Of a stretch of 64,000 nt of DNA, positions 45,187-52,150 are shown in pieces. The notes beneath the pieces were generated by a model. The model did not search any database. It was given only the letters and a program-made list of their open reading frames with translations, and was not told the origin of the DNA. A program made the translations under genes and the position numbers. The DNA lies in contig NZ_JAFMZO010000001.1 of NCBI RefSeq assembly GCF_024436395.1, positions 876,181 to 940,180 on the forward strand. Direction: 5' to 3'. Numbering within the stretch: the first letter of the stretch is position 1; each line of letters opens with the position of its first letter. This DNA is from Paradesertivirga mongoliensis (GTDB lineage: Bacteria; Bacteroidota; Bacteroidia; Sphingobacteriales; Sphingobacteriaceae).

Positions 45187-45210
45187 CTTGTTGGTGACAA
45201 CACCAACAAG
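45187..45210. repeat. REP-i palindrome
   Basis: CTTGTTGGTG, ACAA, CACCAACAAG, perfect; left flank from about 45148. Confidence 0.85.
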
Positions 45211-45225
45211 GGCGGAGTTACTTGT

Positions 45226-45249
45226 TTTGTTGGTGGGGACACCAACAAA
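45226..45249. repeat. REP-i palindrome (GGGA-loop variant)
   Basis: TTTGTTGGTG, GGGA, CACCAACAAA, perfect; only 15 bases from the previous copy, making a BIME-like pair. Confidence 0.85.
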
Positions 45250-45250
45250 G

Positions 45251-45293
45251 GGGAAAGACTTAATTCGCCTTGCGGAAGACTTAAAAACAGAGC
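45251..45293. repeat. REP-iii partial copy
   Basis: GGGAAAGACTTAATTCGCCT, TGCGGAAGACTTAAAAACAG: inner part of the hairpin with changed outer arms. Confidence 0.55.
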
Positions 45294-45326
45294 GAGCAAA
45301 TTCGTGGGTAATACGACGTTTATCGG

Positions 45327-45350
45327 CTTGTTGGTGACAACACCAACAAG
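45327..45350. repeat. REP-i palindrome
   Basis: CTTGTTGGTG, ACAA, CACCAACAAG, perfect; left flank AAATTCGTGGGTAATACGAC. Confidence 0.85.
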
Positions 45351-45466
45351 AGCAGAGAGAAGCCGACCATGTAGTGAAGACCCAAACCAGAGGCGGAAAT
45401 AAAATAGGATTGTTCTACTCATCAGGCATCCGTTTTTGTAGGAAGTTGTAATCTTCTCGTGCACGT

Positions 45467-47308
45467 TCACTCTGCCTTGTTTTTCTTCGAAATTTCCTTC
45501 AGGGCCGAAATAAAGGACTCGATTTGTATAGGTTTAGACAGATAGCCATCCATTCCGGCGGCAAAACATGCTTCCCTGTCTTCGGGAAATGCATTGGCCG
45601 TCATTGCGACTATCTGAGGCGCATACTTTCCTTCACTACGGATTCGCCTGGTTGCTTCCAGCCCGTCGATATTGGGCATAAGAACATCCATCAGGATAAG
45701 GTTATACTCCTTTCTTTTCAGCATTTCGAGCACTTCTGATCCATCATTTGCTATATCTGGCTGATAACCTAGCTTACTCAAAATCTTCACCGCAAGTTTT
45801 TGGTTAATAAGATTATCTTCTGCCAATAGAATGGCCAGGGGGGTTTCTGCAGCAAATTGTTCATCAAAAACCGAGGAGCTTTTTACAGGTTGCTTTATCA
45901 ATTGCATTTCACTGGCAAATTGTTGCTGTAACAGGGTGAACGCTTGCTGGGGCTTGACAGGTTTAGACAAGATCGTTGTTTGCGATAGGTGTTCTTGTTT
46001 TTTGAAATTTCCATCGTTGGCCGCAGCCATCAGAATTACCGGCGATCGAAACTGTATCTTTTTAAGTTCCTTCATTAATCCCTGTCCGTCCATTTCGGGC
46101 ATATTGAAGTCCGTTATAAGCAGGTCGACCGGATTCTCAGTTTTTACAAGGGCTAAACCCTCTTCAGCCGAGGAAGCTGACAGCACACCAAGGCCCCATT
46201 CTTCCAGCATAAGTTTCATATTAGAACGGCTGGTTTCGTTATCGTCTATTAAAAGCACCTTCTTGCCCCTAAAATCCTCCGCTATTCCTTTATCGACAGT
46301 TTCTGTTTTGGCTACCTGTGTCCGGATCGTAAACGTAAACGTTGTTCCCCTCCCTACTTCGCTCTTAACACTTATGGTACCATTCATTAAATTAATCAGC
46401 CTTTCGCTTATTACCAGCCCTAAACCGGTGCCTCCATATTGGCGGGTGGTTGAAGAGTCTACCTGCGAAAAAGCCTTGAACAGTTTTGCTAATTTTTCTC
46501 CTGGAATCCCAATTCCTGAATCGCGTACTTCGAACTTCAGTTCTATCTCCTCTCCGATTTTCTGAACCAATGAAACACCAATAAAAACATCTCCCTTCGG
46601 GGTGAATTTGATCGCGTTCCCGGTAAGATTTATGAGTATCTGCCTAAGCCGCAGGTTATCGGCATGCAAACGGTTTGGAATTTGTCTGTCAATACGATAA
46701 ACGAGGTCAATATTTTGTTCTGAGGCTTTAAGTGAGAACAGATCGAACACCTCTTCGATACAGTTGCTTAGAGTAAAGTTCGCCGGATCCAGCTCCATAT
46801 TACCGGACTCAATTTTGGAGAAGTCGAGAACGTCATTGATAACATTTAACAGGGCCTTTCCGCTATTCCTGATAATATCCGCATATTCCTGTTGTTCTTT
46901 ATTCAGATCCGTTTCCAGAAGCAGATCGGCCATGCCGAGCACTCCATTCATCGGGGTCCGTATCTCGTGGCTCATTGTGGCAAGGAAAGTGCTCTTGGCA
47001 AGATTAGCCTGCTCAGCTTTTTCCCGTTCTTCAGTTAGCCGAAGGTTCAGACTGTATAAATGTTCGGCCTGCGACTTAAGTTCTTCAGACTGGGCCTGTA
47101 GCTCTTCATTCAAGTCCTGCAGTTTTTCAGCTAGCTCTCTAACGGTGTTTTGTGCCTCCTTTTCGGCAGTTATATCCCGGGAAATGGTATGGACTCCAAT
47201 AACCTCTCCATCGAGAATTACAGGCACCTTAGTAACATCAATGTAGTGCACAATGCCTATGCTTTCCATAAGTAGTGTCTGCTCAAACTTAGTGGCATTT
47301 CCTTTCAA
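45467..47308 (-). pseudogene. Hybrid histidine kinase truncated at its 5' end by a REP-ii/RAYT-ii insertion
   Basis: 613 codons from a TTG. The frame opens inside a PAS domain ([15 protein letters not shown], then [20 protein letters not shown]), so its N-terminal half and everything before it are missing. The rest is intact: coiled coil, His in [41 protein letters not shown], then two receivers ([13 protein letters not shown] and [13 protein letters not shown]). The in-frame TAG three codons upstream lies at the junction with a REP-ii hairpin (47321). A shortened cytosolic kinase could still be made, but the sensor is lost. Confidence 0.82.
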
Positions 47309-47320
47309 GGCTTCTCGCTA

Positions 47321-47348
47321 TTCGACATGTTCTGCAAGGCATGTCGAA
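47321..47348. repeat. REP-ii palindrome at the kinase breakpoint
   Basis: TTCGACATG, 9 bases, GCATGTCGAA. It lies 12 bases from the truncated kinase frame and is followed by the 3' end of a RAYT-ii gene. Confidence 0.85.
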
Positions 47349-47376
47349 GAACAGATAAATGAGGATTTGTAATCCT

Positions 47377-47503
47377 CTAAACCGCAAGCTCTAACAAACC
47401 TTTCCTCACTCCGTAAATTTCACCGCAGCTACTGTAAAGATATTCTTCTTCCTTTTCTACCAACCCCGCACGAACCGGATTCAAATGAATGTAATTCAAT
47501 TTC
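47377..47503 (-). pseudogene. RAYT family-ii 3' fragment
   Basis: Minus-strand reading gives KLNYIHLNPVRAGLVEKEEE, then YLYSSCGEIYGVRKGLLELA and a stop at 47377, nearly identical to the C-terminus of the gene at 37025. The 5' side is cut by a REP-i hairpin at 47508. Confidence 0.85.
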
Positions 47504-47507
47504 CGCC

Positions 47508-47531
47508 TTTGTTGGTGTTGTCACCAACAAA
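47508..47531. repeat. REP-i palindrome
   Basis: TTTGTTGGTG, TTGT, CACCAACAAA, perfect stem, between a RAYT-ii and a RAYT-i fragment. Confidence 0.85.
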
Positions 47532-47535
47532 ACGA

Positions 47536-47630
47536 CTAACCCTTGTAATGCGTCACCAGATTAAATTCGTCTGAACCGTCGAAATAAAATCGTGCAGATG
47601 AAAATTTATAATCCTCGGGATATTCAGCTA
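47536..47630 (-). pseudogene. RAYT family-i 3' fragment
   Basis: Minus-strand reading gives AEYPEDYKFSSARFYFDGSD, then EFNLVTHYKG and a stop at 47536, matching the end of the frameshifted copy at 34240. The REP-i hairpin lies 4 bases past the stop, as in that copy. Confidence 0.8.
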
Positions 47631-47634
47631 TTAA

Positions 47635-47700
47635 GCCGGATGGATTCCTGGTTTTCATGGTAAAGATTTATTCGACCTGCGGAAGACTTAAACCAGAGGA
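47635..47700. repeat. REP-iii copy
   Basis: GCCGGATGGATTCCTGGTTT, then the hairpin ending GGAAGACTTAAACCAGAGG. Confidence 0.75.
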
Positions 47701-47720
47701 GACTTAGCATTTAAGTAAAA

Positions 47721-47781
47721 GGTCCGAGCTGCAAGCTCGAACCAGCACGCGCCTTATGCTCGCGGTAGCTGGGGGGAATTT
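47721..47781. repeat. Module A of the family-iii repeat
   Basis: GGTCCGAGCTGCAAGCTCGA, ACCAGCACGCGCCTTATGCT, CGCGGTAGCTGG. Other copies start near 47960, 48809 and 50594. Confidence 0.7.
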
Positions 47782-47790
47782 AAATCCACG

Positions 47791-48014
47791 CTGGTTTAAG
47801 GTTCAGCGCAGCGCTCTTAAACACCATAATTGAAGTCAGGACTCTGTCCGGTGACTTAGAAAAATTTATATTTTAGCCGGACCTTATCTTTTACCTATGC
47901 TACCCGATATCGGTTTGGAGATAATTTGAAACCTCACTTTATTACTTTTGCTGTTAATAGGTCCGAACTGCCAGCTCAAAGCAGCACACGCCTATGCTCG
48001 CTACCTGGGAAATT
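47791..48014. repeat. Module B plus A, first direct copy (left of DUF922 gene)
   Basis: B starts CTGGTTTAAGGTTCAGCGCA and contains ACTCTGTCCGG; positions 47911-47957 read RFGDNLKPHFITFAVN, the N-terminus of the family-iii transposase. Module A follows at once. The same arrangement recurs at 48638-48866. Confidence 0.75.
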
Positions 48015-48053
48015 TCAACTATATTAGACCTCCAAAATCTTAACCCCCAATAA

Positions 48054-48566
48054 ATGAAGATTGCCACAGTTCTTTTTATTTTAATTTCGAACGCAAGCTT
48101 CTCACAAGCGATCCTGTGGAAAGAGAATTTTAAGTTAGATTGGAAAAACTTTAAGGGACCAACTGAAGATCAAGATGTTGCTGCAGTTACGCATTGTGGA
48201 ATCAGGGTCAAGCCAACCGTGAAGGTATTGGTTAAAGGAAAAGCGACTTACACGGCGTTTGCCGAATTTACTTGCGACTCATCTTTTTACTTCCCTCAAA
48301 AAGTAGACTCGTTGGTACTTGCACACGAACAACTGCATTTTGATATAGCCGAGCTATTTGCGAGAAAGCTACGCCAAAGATTTACTGACAGGGGTTTCAT
48401 CACTCCAGTAGAAGCCCGTAACCTATTTAATAAACTTCATAAAGAATACTTCGATTTCCAGTCCAGGATAGAGGAAGAGACTTCACACGGGACAAAGCTT
48501 GAAGAAGAGAAAAAATGGGAACAATTCGTAAGCAATGCGATTAGAGAACTTAATAAATATAAATAG
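48054..48566 (+). CDS. Secreted DUF922 protein (putative zinc protease-like)
   Basis: 170 residues with a signal peptide (MKIATVLFILISNASFSQA). ILWKENFKLDWKNFKGPTED and LVLAHEQLHFDIAELFARKL are the DUF922 hallmarks; HEQLHFD resembles an HExxH-type site with Gln in place of the usual residue. DUF922 is annotated as predicted secreted Zn-dependent protease without proof. The gene lies between two direct copies of a repeat of about 225 bp, so it may have been moved or duplicated with them. Confidence 0.85.
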   Translation: MKIATVLFILISNASFSQAILWKENFKLDWKNFKGPTEDQDVAAVTHCGIRVKPTVKVLVKGKATYTAFAEFTCDSSFYFPQKVDSLVLAHEQLHFDIAELFARKLRQRFTDRGFITPVEARNLFNKLHKEYFDFQSRIEEETSHGTKLEEEKKWEQFVSNAIRELNKYK

Positions 48567-48587
48567 GTCACAAACATCTAATCAATG

Positions 48588-48632
48588 GAGCCCTCGTTTT
48601 CAGGGTAAGATTTATTCGCCCTGCGGAAGACC
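48588..48632. repeat. REP-iii fragment
   Basis: GGAGCCCTCGTTTTCAGGGT, AAGATTTATTCGCCCTGCGG, AAGAC, then cut by module B. Confidence 0.65.
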
Positions 48633-48637
48633 CTTTA

Positions 48638-48866
48638 CTGGTTTAAGAGTTCAGCGCAGCGCTCTTAAATCATCCTTTGAAAAATCAGGACTCCGTCCGG
48701 CGATGTAGAAAAATATTTATTTAGCCAGACCTTTTCATTTACCTATGGCTACCTGATACTGTTTTGGAGATGATTCAAAACCTCACTTTATTACTTTTGC
48801 TGTTAAAAGGTCCGAGGTGCAAGCTCGAACCAGCACACGCTTTATGCTCGCGGTAGCTGGGAATTT
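48638..48866. repeat. Module B plus A, second direct copy (right of DUF922 gene)
   Basis: CTGGTTTAAGAGTTCAGCGC, GGACTCCGTCCGGCGA; 48760-48807 reads CFGDDSKPHFITFAVKR, a second transposase N-terminus; then module A (GGTCCGAGGTGCAAGCTCGA). Confidence 0.75.
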
Positions 48867-48961
48867 AGCCAAAACGAATTCATGAAAAACAGATTTTAAC
48901 CTTCCAAGAACACGAACTTTTTGAATCGTCAGACGACCGTTTTTTGGTAAGAATTTTTTTA

Positions 48962-49190
48962 TTACTTACCTAGCCTGAAGTCGGTTACGCTTTTTTGACT
49001 TAGACTTAGTTCTTCAAAGATAGATGAAGACCCGGCCTTATCCACAGGACATTGAGTACTTATACCTACATACAAAATCTCGGGATAATCATTTTCATGC
49101 AGACGTACCATTTGCCATTTCTGGTTATCAAGAGAGTAATAACAGGCAATAGTTTTAGTATCAGATGATATCTTCATATATACAAATGGT
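48962..49190 (-). pseudogene. DUF1349 gene remnant (C-terminal part)
   Basis: Minus-strand reading VYMKISSDTKTIACYYSLDN, QKWQMVRLHE, LYVGISTQCPVDKAGSSSIF and FEELSLSQKSVTDFR matches the C-terminal half of DUF1349 jelly-roll proteins. The N-terminal half is absent: the reading enters the transposase gene on the other strand at about 49190. No matching 5' part is found beyond the transposase. Confidence 0.75.
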
Positions 49191-49741
49191 TGCTCAACGA
49201 TAATCGGTTTGGAGATAATACCAAGCCCCATTTTATTACTTTTTCCGTTGTAAACTGGATTGACGTTTTTACACGTGAATCGTACAAGCAACTACTCATT
49301 GAAAGTCTGGACTTCTGTATTAAAGAGAAGGGCCTAATACTACATGCCTGGATTATCATGAGCAACCATGTTCATTTAATTGCATCGGCTAAAGGAGGTT
49401 TTGAGCTTGCTGCCCTTATCAGAGATCTCAAAAAGTTCACCAGCAGGATGATTATTGAAAGTATTGGATCAAACGGGCAGGAAAGTAGAAAAGAGTGGAT
49501 GATATGGATGTTCAAGAGAGCAGGTGCAGCAAACAGCAATAATAAAGTTTACCAGTTTTGGCAACAGGATAATCACCCGATTGAATTAAGTACAAATGAA
49601 ATGATGGACCAACGGTTAAACTATCTTCATGAGAATCCTGTACGGGCTGGTATAGTTAATTTTGCTAGCCATTACAAGTACAGCAGCGCAGTTGATTATT
49701 ATGAAGAACGACTTGGCTTACTAAACGTTGAACTATTATAG
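49190..49741 (+). CDS. RAYT family-iii transposase (apparently full length)
   Basis: 183 residues, from a TTG at 49190 because no ATG is in frame. TKPHFITFSVVNWIDVFTRE is the usual N-terminus, LILHAWIIMSNHVHLIASAK has the HxH pair, AALIRDLKKFTSRMIIESIG the central helix, VYQFWQQDNHPIELST and QRLNYLHENPVRAGIVNFAS the conserved C-terminal block. These Y1 nucleases cut and join single-stranded REP hairpins. REP-iii lies 20 bases past the stop. It is the only RAYT in the window with an unbroken frame over the whole length; the start is uncertain. Confidence 0.85.
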   Translation: MLNDNRFGDNTKPHFITFSVVNWIDVFTRESYKQLLIESLDFCIKEKGLILHAWIIMSNHVHLIASAKGGFELAALIRDLKKFTSRMIIESIGSNGQESRKEWMIWMFKRAGAANSNNKVYQFWQQDNHPIELSTNEMMDQRLNYLHENPVRAGIVNFASHYKYSSAVDYYEERLGLLNVELL

Positions 49742-49814
49742 GTGGCAAGCCGGACGGAGTCCTGGTTTTCTGGTGAAGATTTAAGTCGCCCTGCGGAAGA
49801 CTTAAACCAGTAGG
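49742..49814. repeat. REP-iii hairpin downstream of RAYT-iii
   Basis: GTGGCAAGCCGGACGGAGTC, then outer arms CTGGTTTT / AAACCAG and inner arms TTTAAGTC / GACTTAAA. This is the reference copy next to its transposase. Confidence 0.85.
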
Positions 49815-49892
49815 GGAATTTTTCTATACCGGGATTGCAAATCCCTTTTTATCTAGAGTTCGACATGCCCTGCGGAACATGTCGAACAGCGG
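49815..49892. repeat. 78-bp exact copy of the RAYT-ii 5' flank
   Basis: Identical to 37572-37649, including the REP-ii hairpin at 49858-49887 (GTTCGACATG, 9 bases, ACATGTCGAAC). Exact identity over 78 bp means a recent copy or gene conversion. Confidence 0.9.
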
Positions 49893-49907
49893 GAAGCTGG
49901 GGGTACC

Positions 49908-50075
49908 TTAATTATAGCTAAGCCTGACTTTAGTAGCTCCGTTTCTGGAATAGCACTTTAAAATAGTTTCTAACGCTGTTATATCCTTGGTAAATGCGCT
50001 AGTACTTAAATATCCAGAATCATTTGGATAACCAAACATAGGATGCTTTTGATGATCTTGCTGCGTCTTGTTCAT
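49908..50075 (-). CDS. Small protein of unknown function (55 residues)
   Basis: An ATG at 50075, 9 bases past the stop of the gene at 50085-50489, opens a 55-codon frame: MNKTQQDHQKHPMFGYPNDS, GYLSTSAFTKDITALETILK, CYSRNGATKVRLSYN. Composition is protein-like and the close spacing suggests an operon. No signal peptide and no recognised family. It could also be the displaced 3' part of a larger gene. Confidence 0.5.
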   Translation of the reverse strand: MNKTQQDHQKHPMFGYPNDSGYLSTSAFTKDITALETILKCYSRNGATKVRLSYN

Positions 50076-50084
50076 CCTTTCGTT

Positions 50085-50489
50085 CTACGCCGAATCAGTG
50101 GAAAAGCCATAGATTGCGTCAACAGGGTTGTATTTCACATGTTTGTGATAATTGGGGTTGGCTCTTATCTTACTTTTTAGACTAGATAAAAGCCCCTGCA
50201 TCTTTCTAATTTCTAACCAATAAGCGCTTGATGGTTTAGGGTTATCAACAAAGTCATAATGCTGGAATAATGAAAGGTCGATTTTAAGAACCTTCTCGAC
50301 TTGTGATGCCATACTTTTATCGCCGTATCCACCTATCTGCTCAAAAAAGTGAGATAATCCCTCTGGGAATTGGCCCTCACAAGAGGTTTTGACATTCGCT
50401 TCTATAGAATAATACATGCCTCTGCACCCTGAAGTATTTGTACTAAAGGAGGCATTCAGACTAAATAGAATTAGCAGGAAAAATTTCAC
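50085..50489 (-). CDS. Secreted protein of unknown function
   Basis: 134 residues with a signal peptide (MKFFLLILFSLNASFS). The mature part has two cysteines that could pair (GCRGMYY, KTSCEGQ) and a helical region with LKIDLSLFQHYDFVDNPKPS and MQGLLSSLKSKIRANPNYHK. No family recognised. It precedes the 55-residue ORF by 9 bases on the same strand. Confidence 0.65.
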   Translation of the reverse strand: MKFFLLILFSLNASFSTNTSGCRGMYYSIEANVKTSCEGQFPEGLSHFFEQIGGYGDKSMASQVEKVLKIDLSLFQHYDFVDNPKPSSAYWLEIRKMQGLLSSLKSKIRANPNYHKHVKYNPVDAIYGFSTDSA

Positions 50490-50531
50490 GTAAGAAGATA
50501 ATGCCTAAAGATAATATTTTTCGGCTTTATC

Positions 50532-50567
50532 TGGTATTCGACATCTCCTGAGGAACATGTCGAATAC
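50532..50567. repeat. REP-ii palindrome, diverged
   Basis: GGTATTCGACAT, 12 bases, ATGTCGAATACC. Outer arms are longer than in other copies. Confidence 0.75.
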
Positions 50568-50593
50568 CGGGGGTGTTAGTTGTGCAACAGCCA

Positions 50594-50642
50594 CGACACG
50601 CTCGAACCAGCAAGTTGAACACGCTCGCGACAGCTTGGGAAT
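50594..50642. repeat. Module A, diverged copy
   Basis: ACACGCTCGAACCAGCAAGT, TGAACACGCTCGCGACAGCT, TGGGAATTT. It ends at the stop codon of the STAND gene and marks the edge of the repeat island. Confidence 0.55.
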
Positions 50643-52109
50643 TTATTCCCTCTCCTTAATTATCCTTTCCCATTCGTCATTGTGTTTTTGAACATATTTT
50701 TCTAGTCCGTCAATTGGGTAATATTCATATGTGAAGTTGTAAGTTGCACTTTCTTTATTCTCAAGGTTAGAAAAAAGGAAGTGGATATACTGGAAGTGAA
50801 ACTTCGAGCTTAACTCTAAACCTAACCGTTGTTTTTCTTTGTACATCTCTCCATTGAACGTTTGGAGGAATTGGCAGTAGTAATATAATCCTTCGAGATA
50901 ATAGTACTTAATATGGGAAAGGTTAAATAGCGCGTTTTCAAAGTGCTTAGTTTTATCTTCCTTGCTTGTTGACGCGAATGCATACATTAACTCTTTTAAT
51001 CCCCTCGTATAAGGGTTCGTCACAACAAGTTTCTGAATGACTTTTTTGTCTAATTTTTTTACCTTGGATAAGGTGTATGTGCATTGCATTATCTCTAAAT
51101 GCTCATCTAAATAAAGTGAGTTGATATACTGTTCCAAGTATGGAATATTAAGCTTTTTAAACATCAACTCATATTCAAAGTGGTAAAAGCCATCTTTTTT
51201 TCTCGAGATATTGCTAATAATCCCTAGATAAAAGAAATGTGCGTCTAGATATATGTAACAATCGTCATTTATTATGCATGAATTAATCCTTTGTAAGGTA
51301 TACCCTTCCATACTATGCACATTCGATATAATGTTTTTATATCGTCTTTCAATAAAGTCTTCCTCACTAAATACTCTACTCTCCATCTCCTCCACGGATA
51401 GTAACTCTGCTAAATTATTATAGGACACGTCAAATTCATTATGATAAAAGGTCATATTATAATTCAAGACATTAATTAATAACTCGGCATTAGGCAGATC
51501 CGCAAAGTATTCTAGTGTATCGTCTAGCTTTCTTTGAAACTCTTGGATCTGTTTTTCATTCACGATAAAATCCTCCAAATTATAGATATAATTTAAAAGC
51601 CACTTCTTTTCAGAAACAGGTCCCCCTTCAATTATTTCAATATCTTGAATATATGTGAGTACCTTTAGCAGATTGTTCTTATACAAGCTATAGAACTTTA
51701 GGGCTTCCGACCGAGATCTGCGCTTCTCTAAAAACTCGATGATGTCTAAAATATAGCAATTAAATGCGTATGCGTCCAAGCAGTACTTCTGTTTTATTTC
51801 TTTAGGCCTTTTCGAGAATTGATGCTCAGCAAAGCGGCGTATAATCGGCTGAAGTTGAAGCGTTCCATTATAGTCTTCTACTAATGATTTGTCTCTTAAA
51901 GTTCTTAATTCTTTATCGCTAATGCTATTCGAAGAGTTGTTTTTTTCAAAACATCTTTTAAAATTTGATAAGCTTATACCATCAGGGAATAAATTAAGGA
52001 GTTCAAATGCTAATTTTTCTTTGTTGTTTAATGTAGTATATGAATAGTTTATGGACTGATAAATGGATTTGGTCCTTTCAATATTTAAATCTGCGTTGTT
52101 TTTGAACAC
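50643..52109 (-). CDS. C-terminal part of frameshifted SIR2-STAND protein (winged helix and repeat sensor region)
   Basis: 488 codons from a GTG, but the frame is open further upstream to about 52172. It begins QSINYSYTTLNNKEKLAFEL, LNLFPDGISLSNF, ELRTLRDKSLVEDYNGTLQL, QPIIRRFAEHQFSKRP: the winged-helix part that always follows the NTPase in STAND proteins. The remaining 380 residues are helical and probably TPR-like, the usual ligand sensor. A one-base change near 52173 separates it from the NTPase frame; restoring an A gives a continuous protein of 1170 residues. Very AT-rich. Confidence 0.8.
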   Translation of the reverse strand: MFKNNADLNIERTKSIYQSINYSYTTLNNKEKLAFELLNLFPDGISLSNFKRCFEKNNSSNSISDKELRTLRDKSLVEDYNGTLQLQPIIRRFAEHQFSKRPKEIKQKYCLDAYAFNCYILDIIEFLEKRRSRSEALKFYSLYKNNLLKVLTYIQDIEIIEGGPVSEKKWLLNYIYNLEDFIVNEKQIQEFQRKLDDTLEYFADLPNAELLINVLNYNMTFYHNEFDVSYNNLAELLSVEEMESRVFSEEDFIERRYKNIISNVHSMEGYTLQRINSCIINDDCYIYLDAHFFYLGIISNISRKKDGFYHFEYELMFKKLNIPYLEQYINSLYLDEHLEIMQCTYTLSKVKKLDKKVIQKLVVTNPYTRGLKELMYAFASTSKEDKTKHFENALFNLSHIKYYYLEGLYYYCQFLQTFNGEMYKEKQRLGLELSSKFHFQYIHFLFSNLENKESATYNFTYEYYPIDGLEKYVQKHNDEWERIIKERE

Positions 52110-52150
52110 ATGATTATAGTCCTCATTAGTGGATTCAAAAAAGTGCTCTT

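Larger units (their letters stand above)
45047..45466. other. Intergenic repeat cluster
   Basis: About 420 bases holding three REP-i hairpins (45187, 45226, 45327), parts of REP-iii (45251-45293 and near 45370), and left flanks. Open frames reading through them (for example NKPINVVLP) are translations of REP-i, not genes. Confidence 0.6.
48567..48961. other. Intergenic repeat cluster right of the DUF922 gene
   Basis: Contains a REP-iii fragment (48588-48632), module B plus A (48638-48866), then about 95 bases without recognisable features. Confidence 0.55.

Noticed and set aside
45180-45470. 96-codon open frame on the minus strand
   Set aside because: It is a read-through of REP-i repeats (NKPINVVLP-type residues).
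29603-50642. CRISPR array
   Set aside because: Repeats are palindromes scattered between genes at irregular distances, with no regular spacers and no cas genes.
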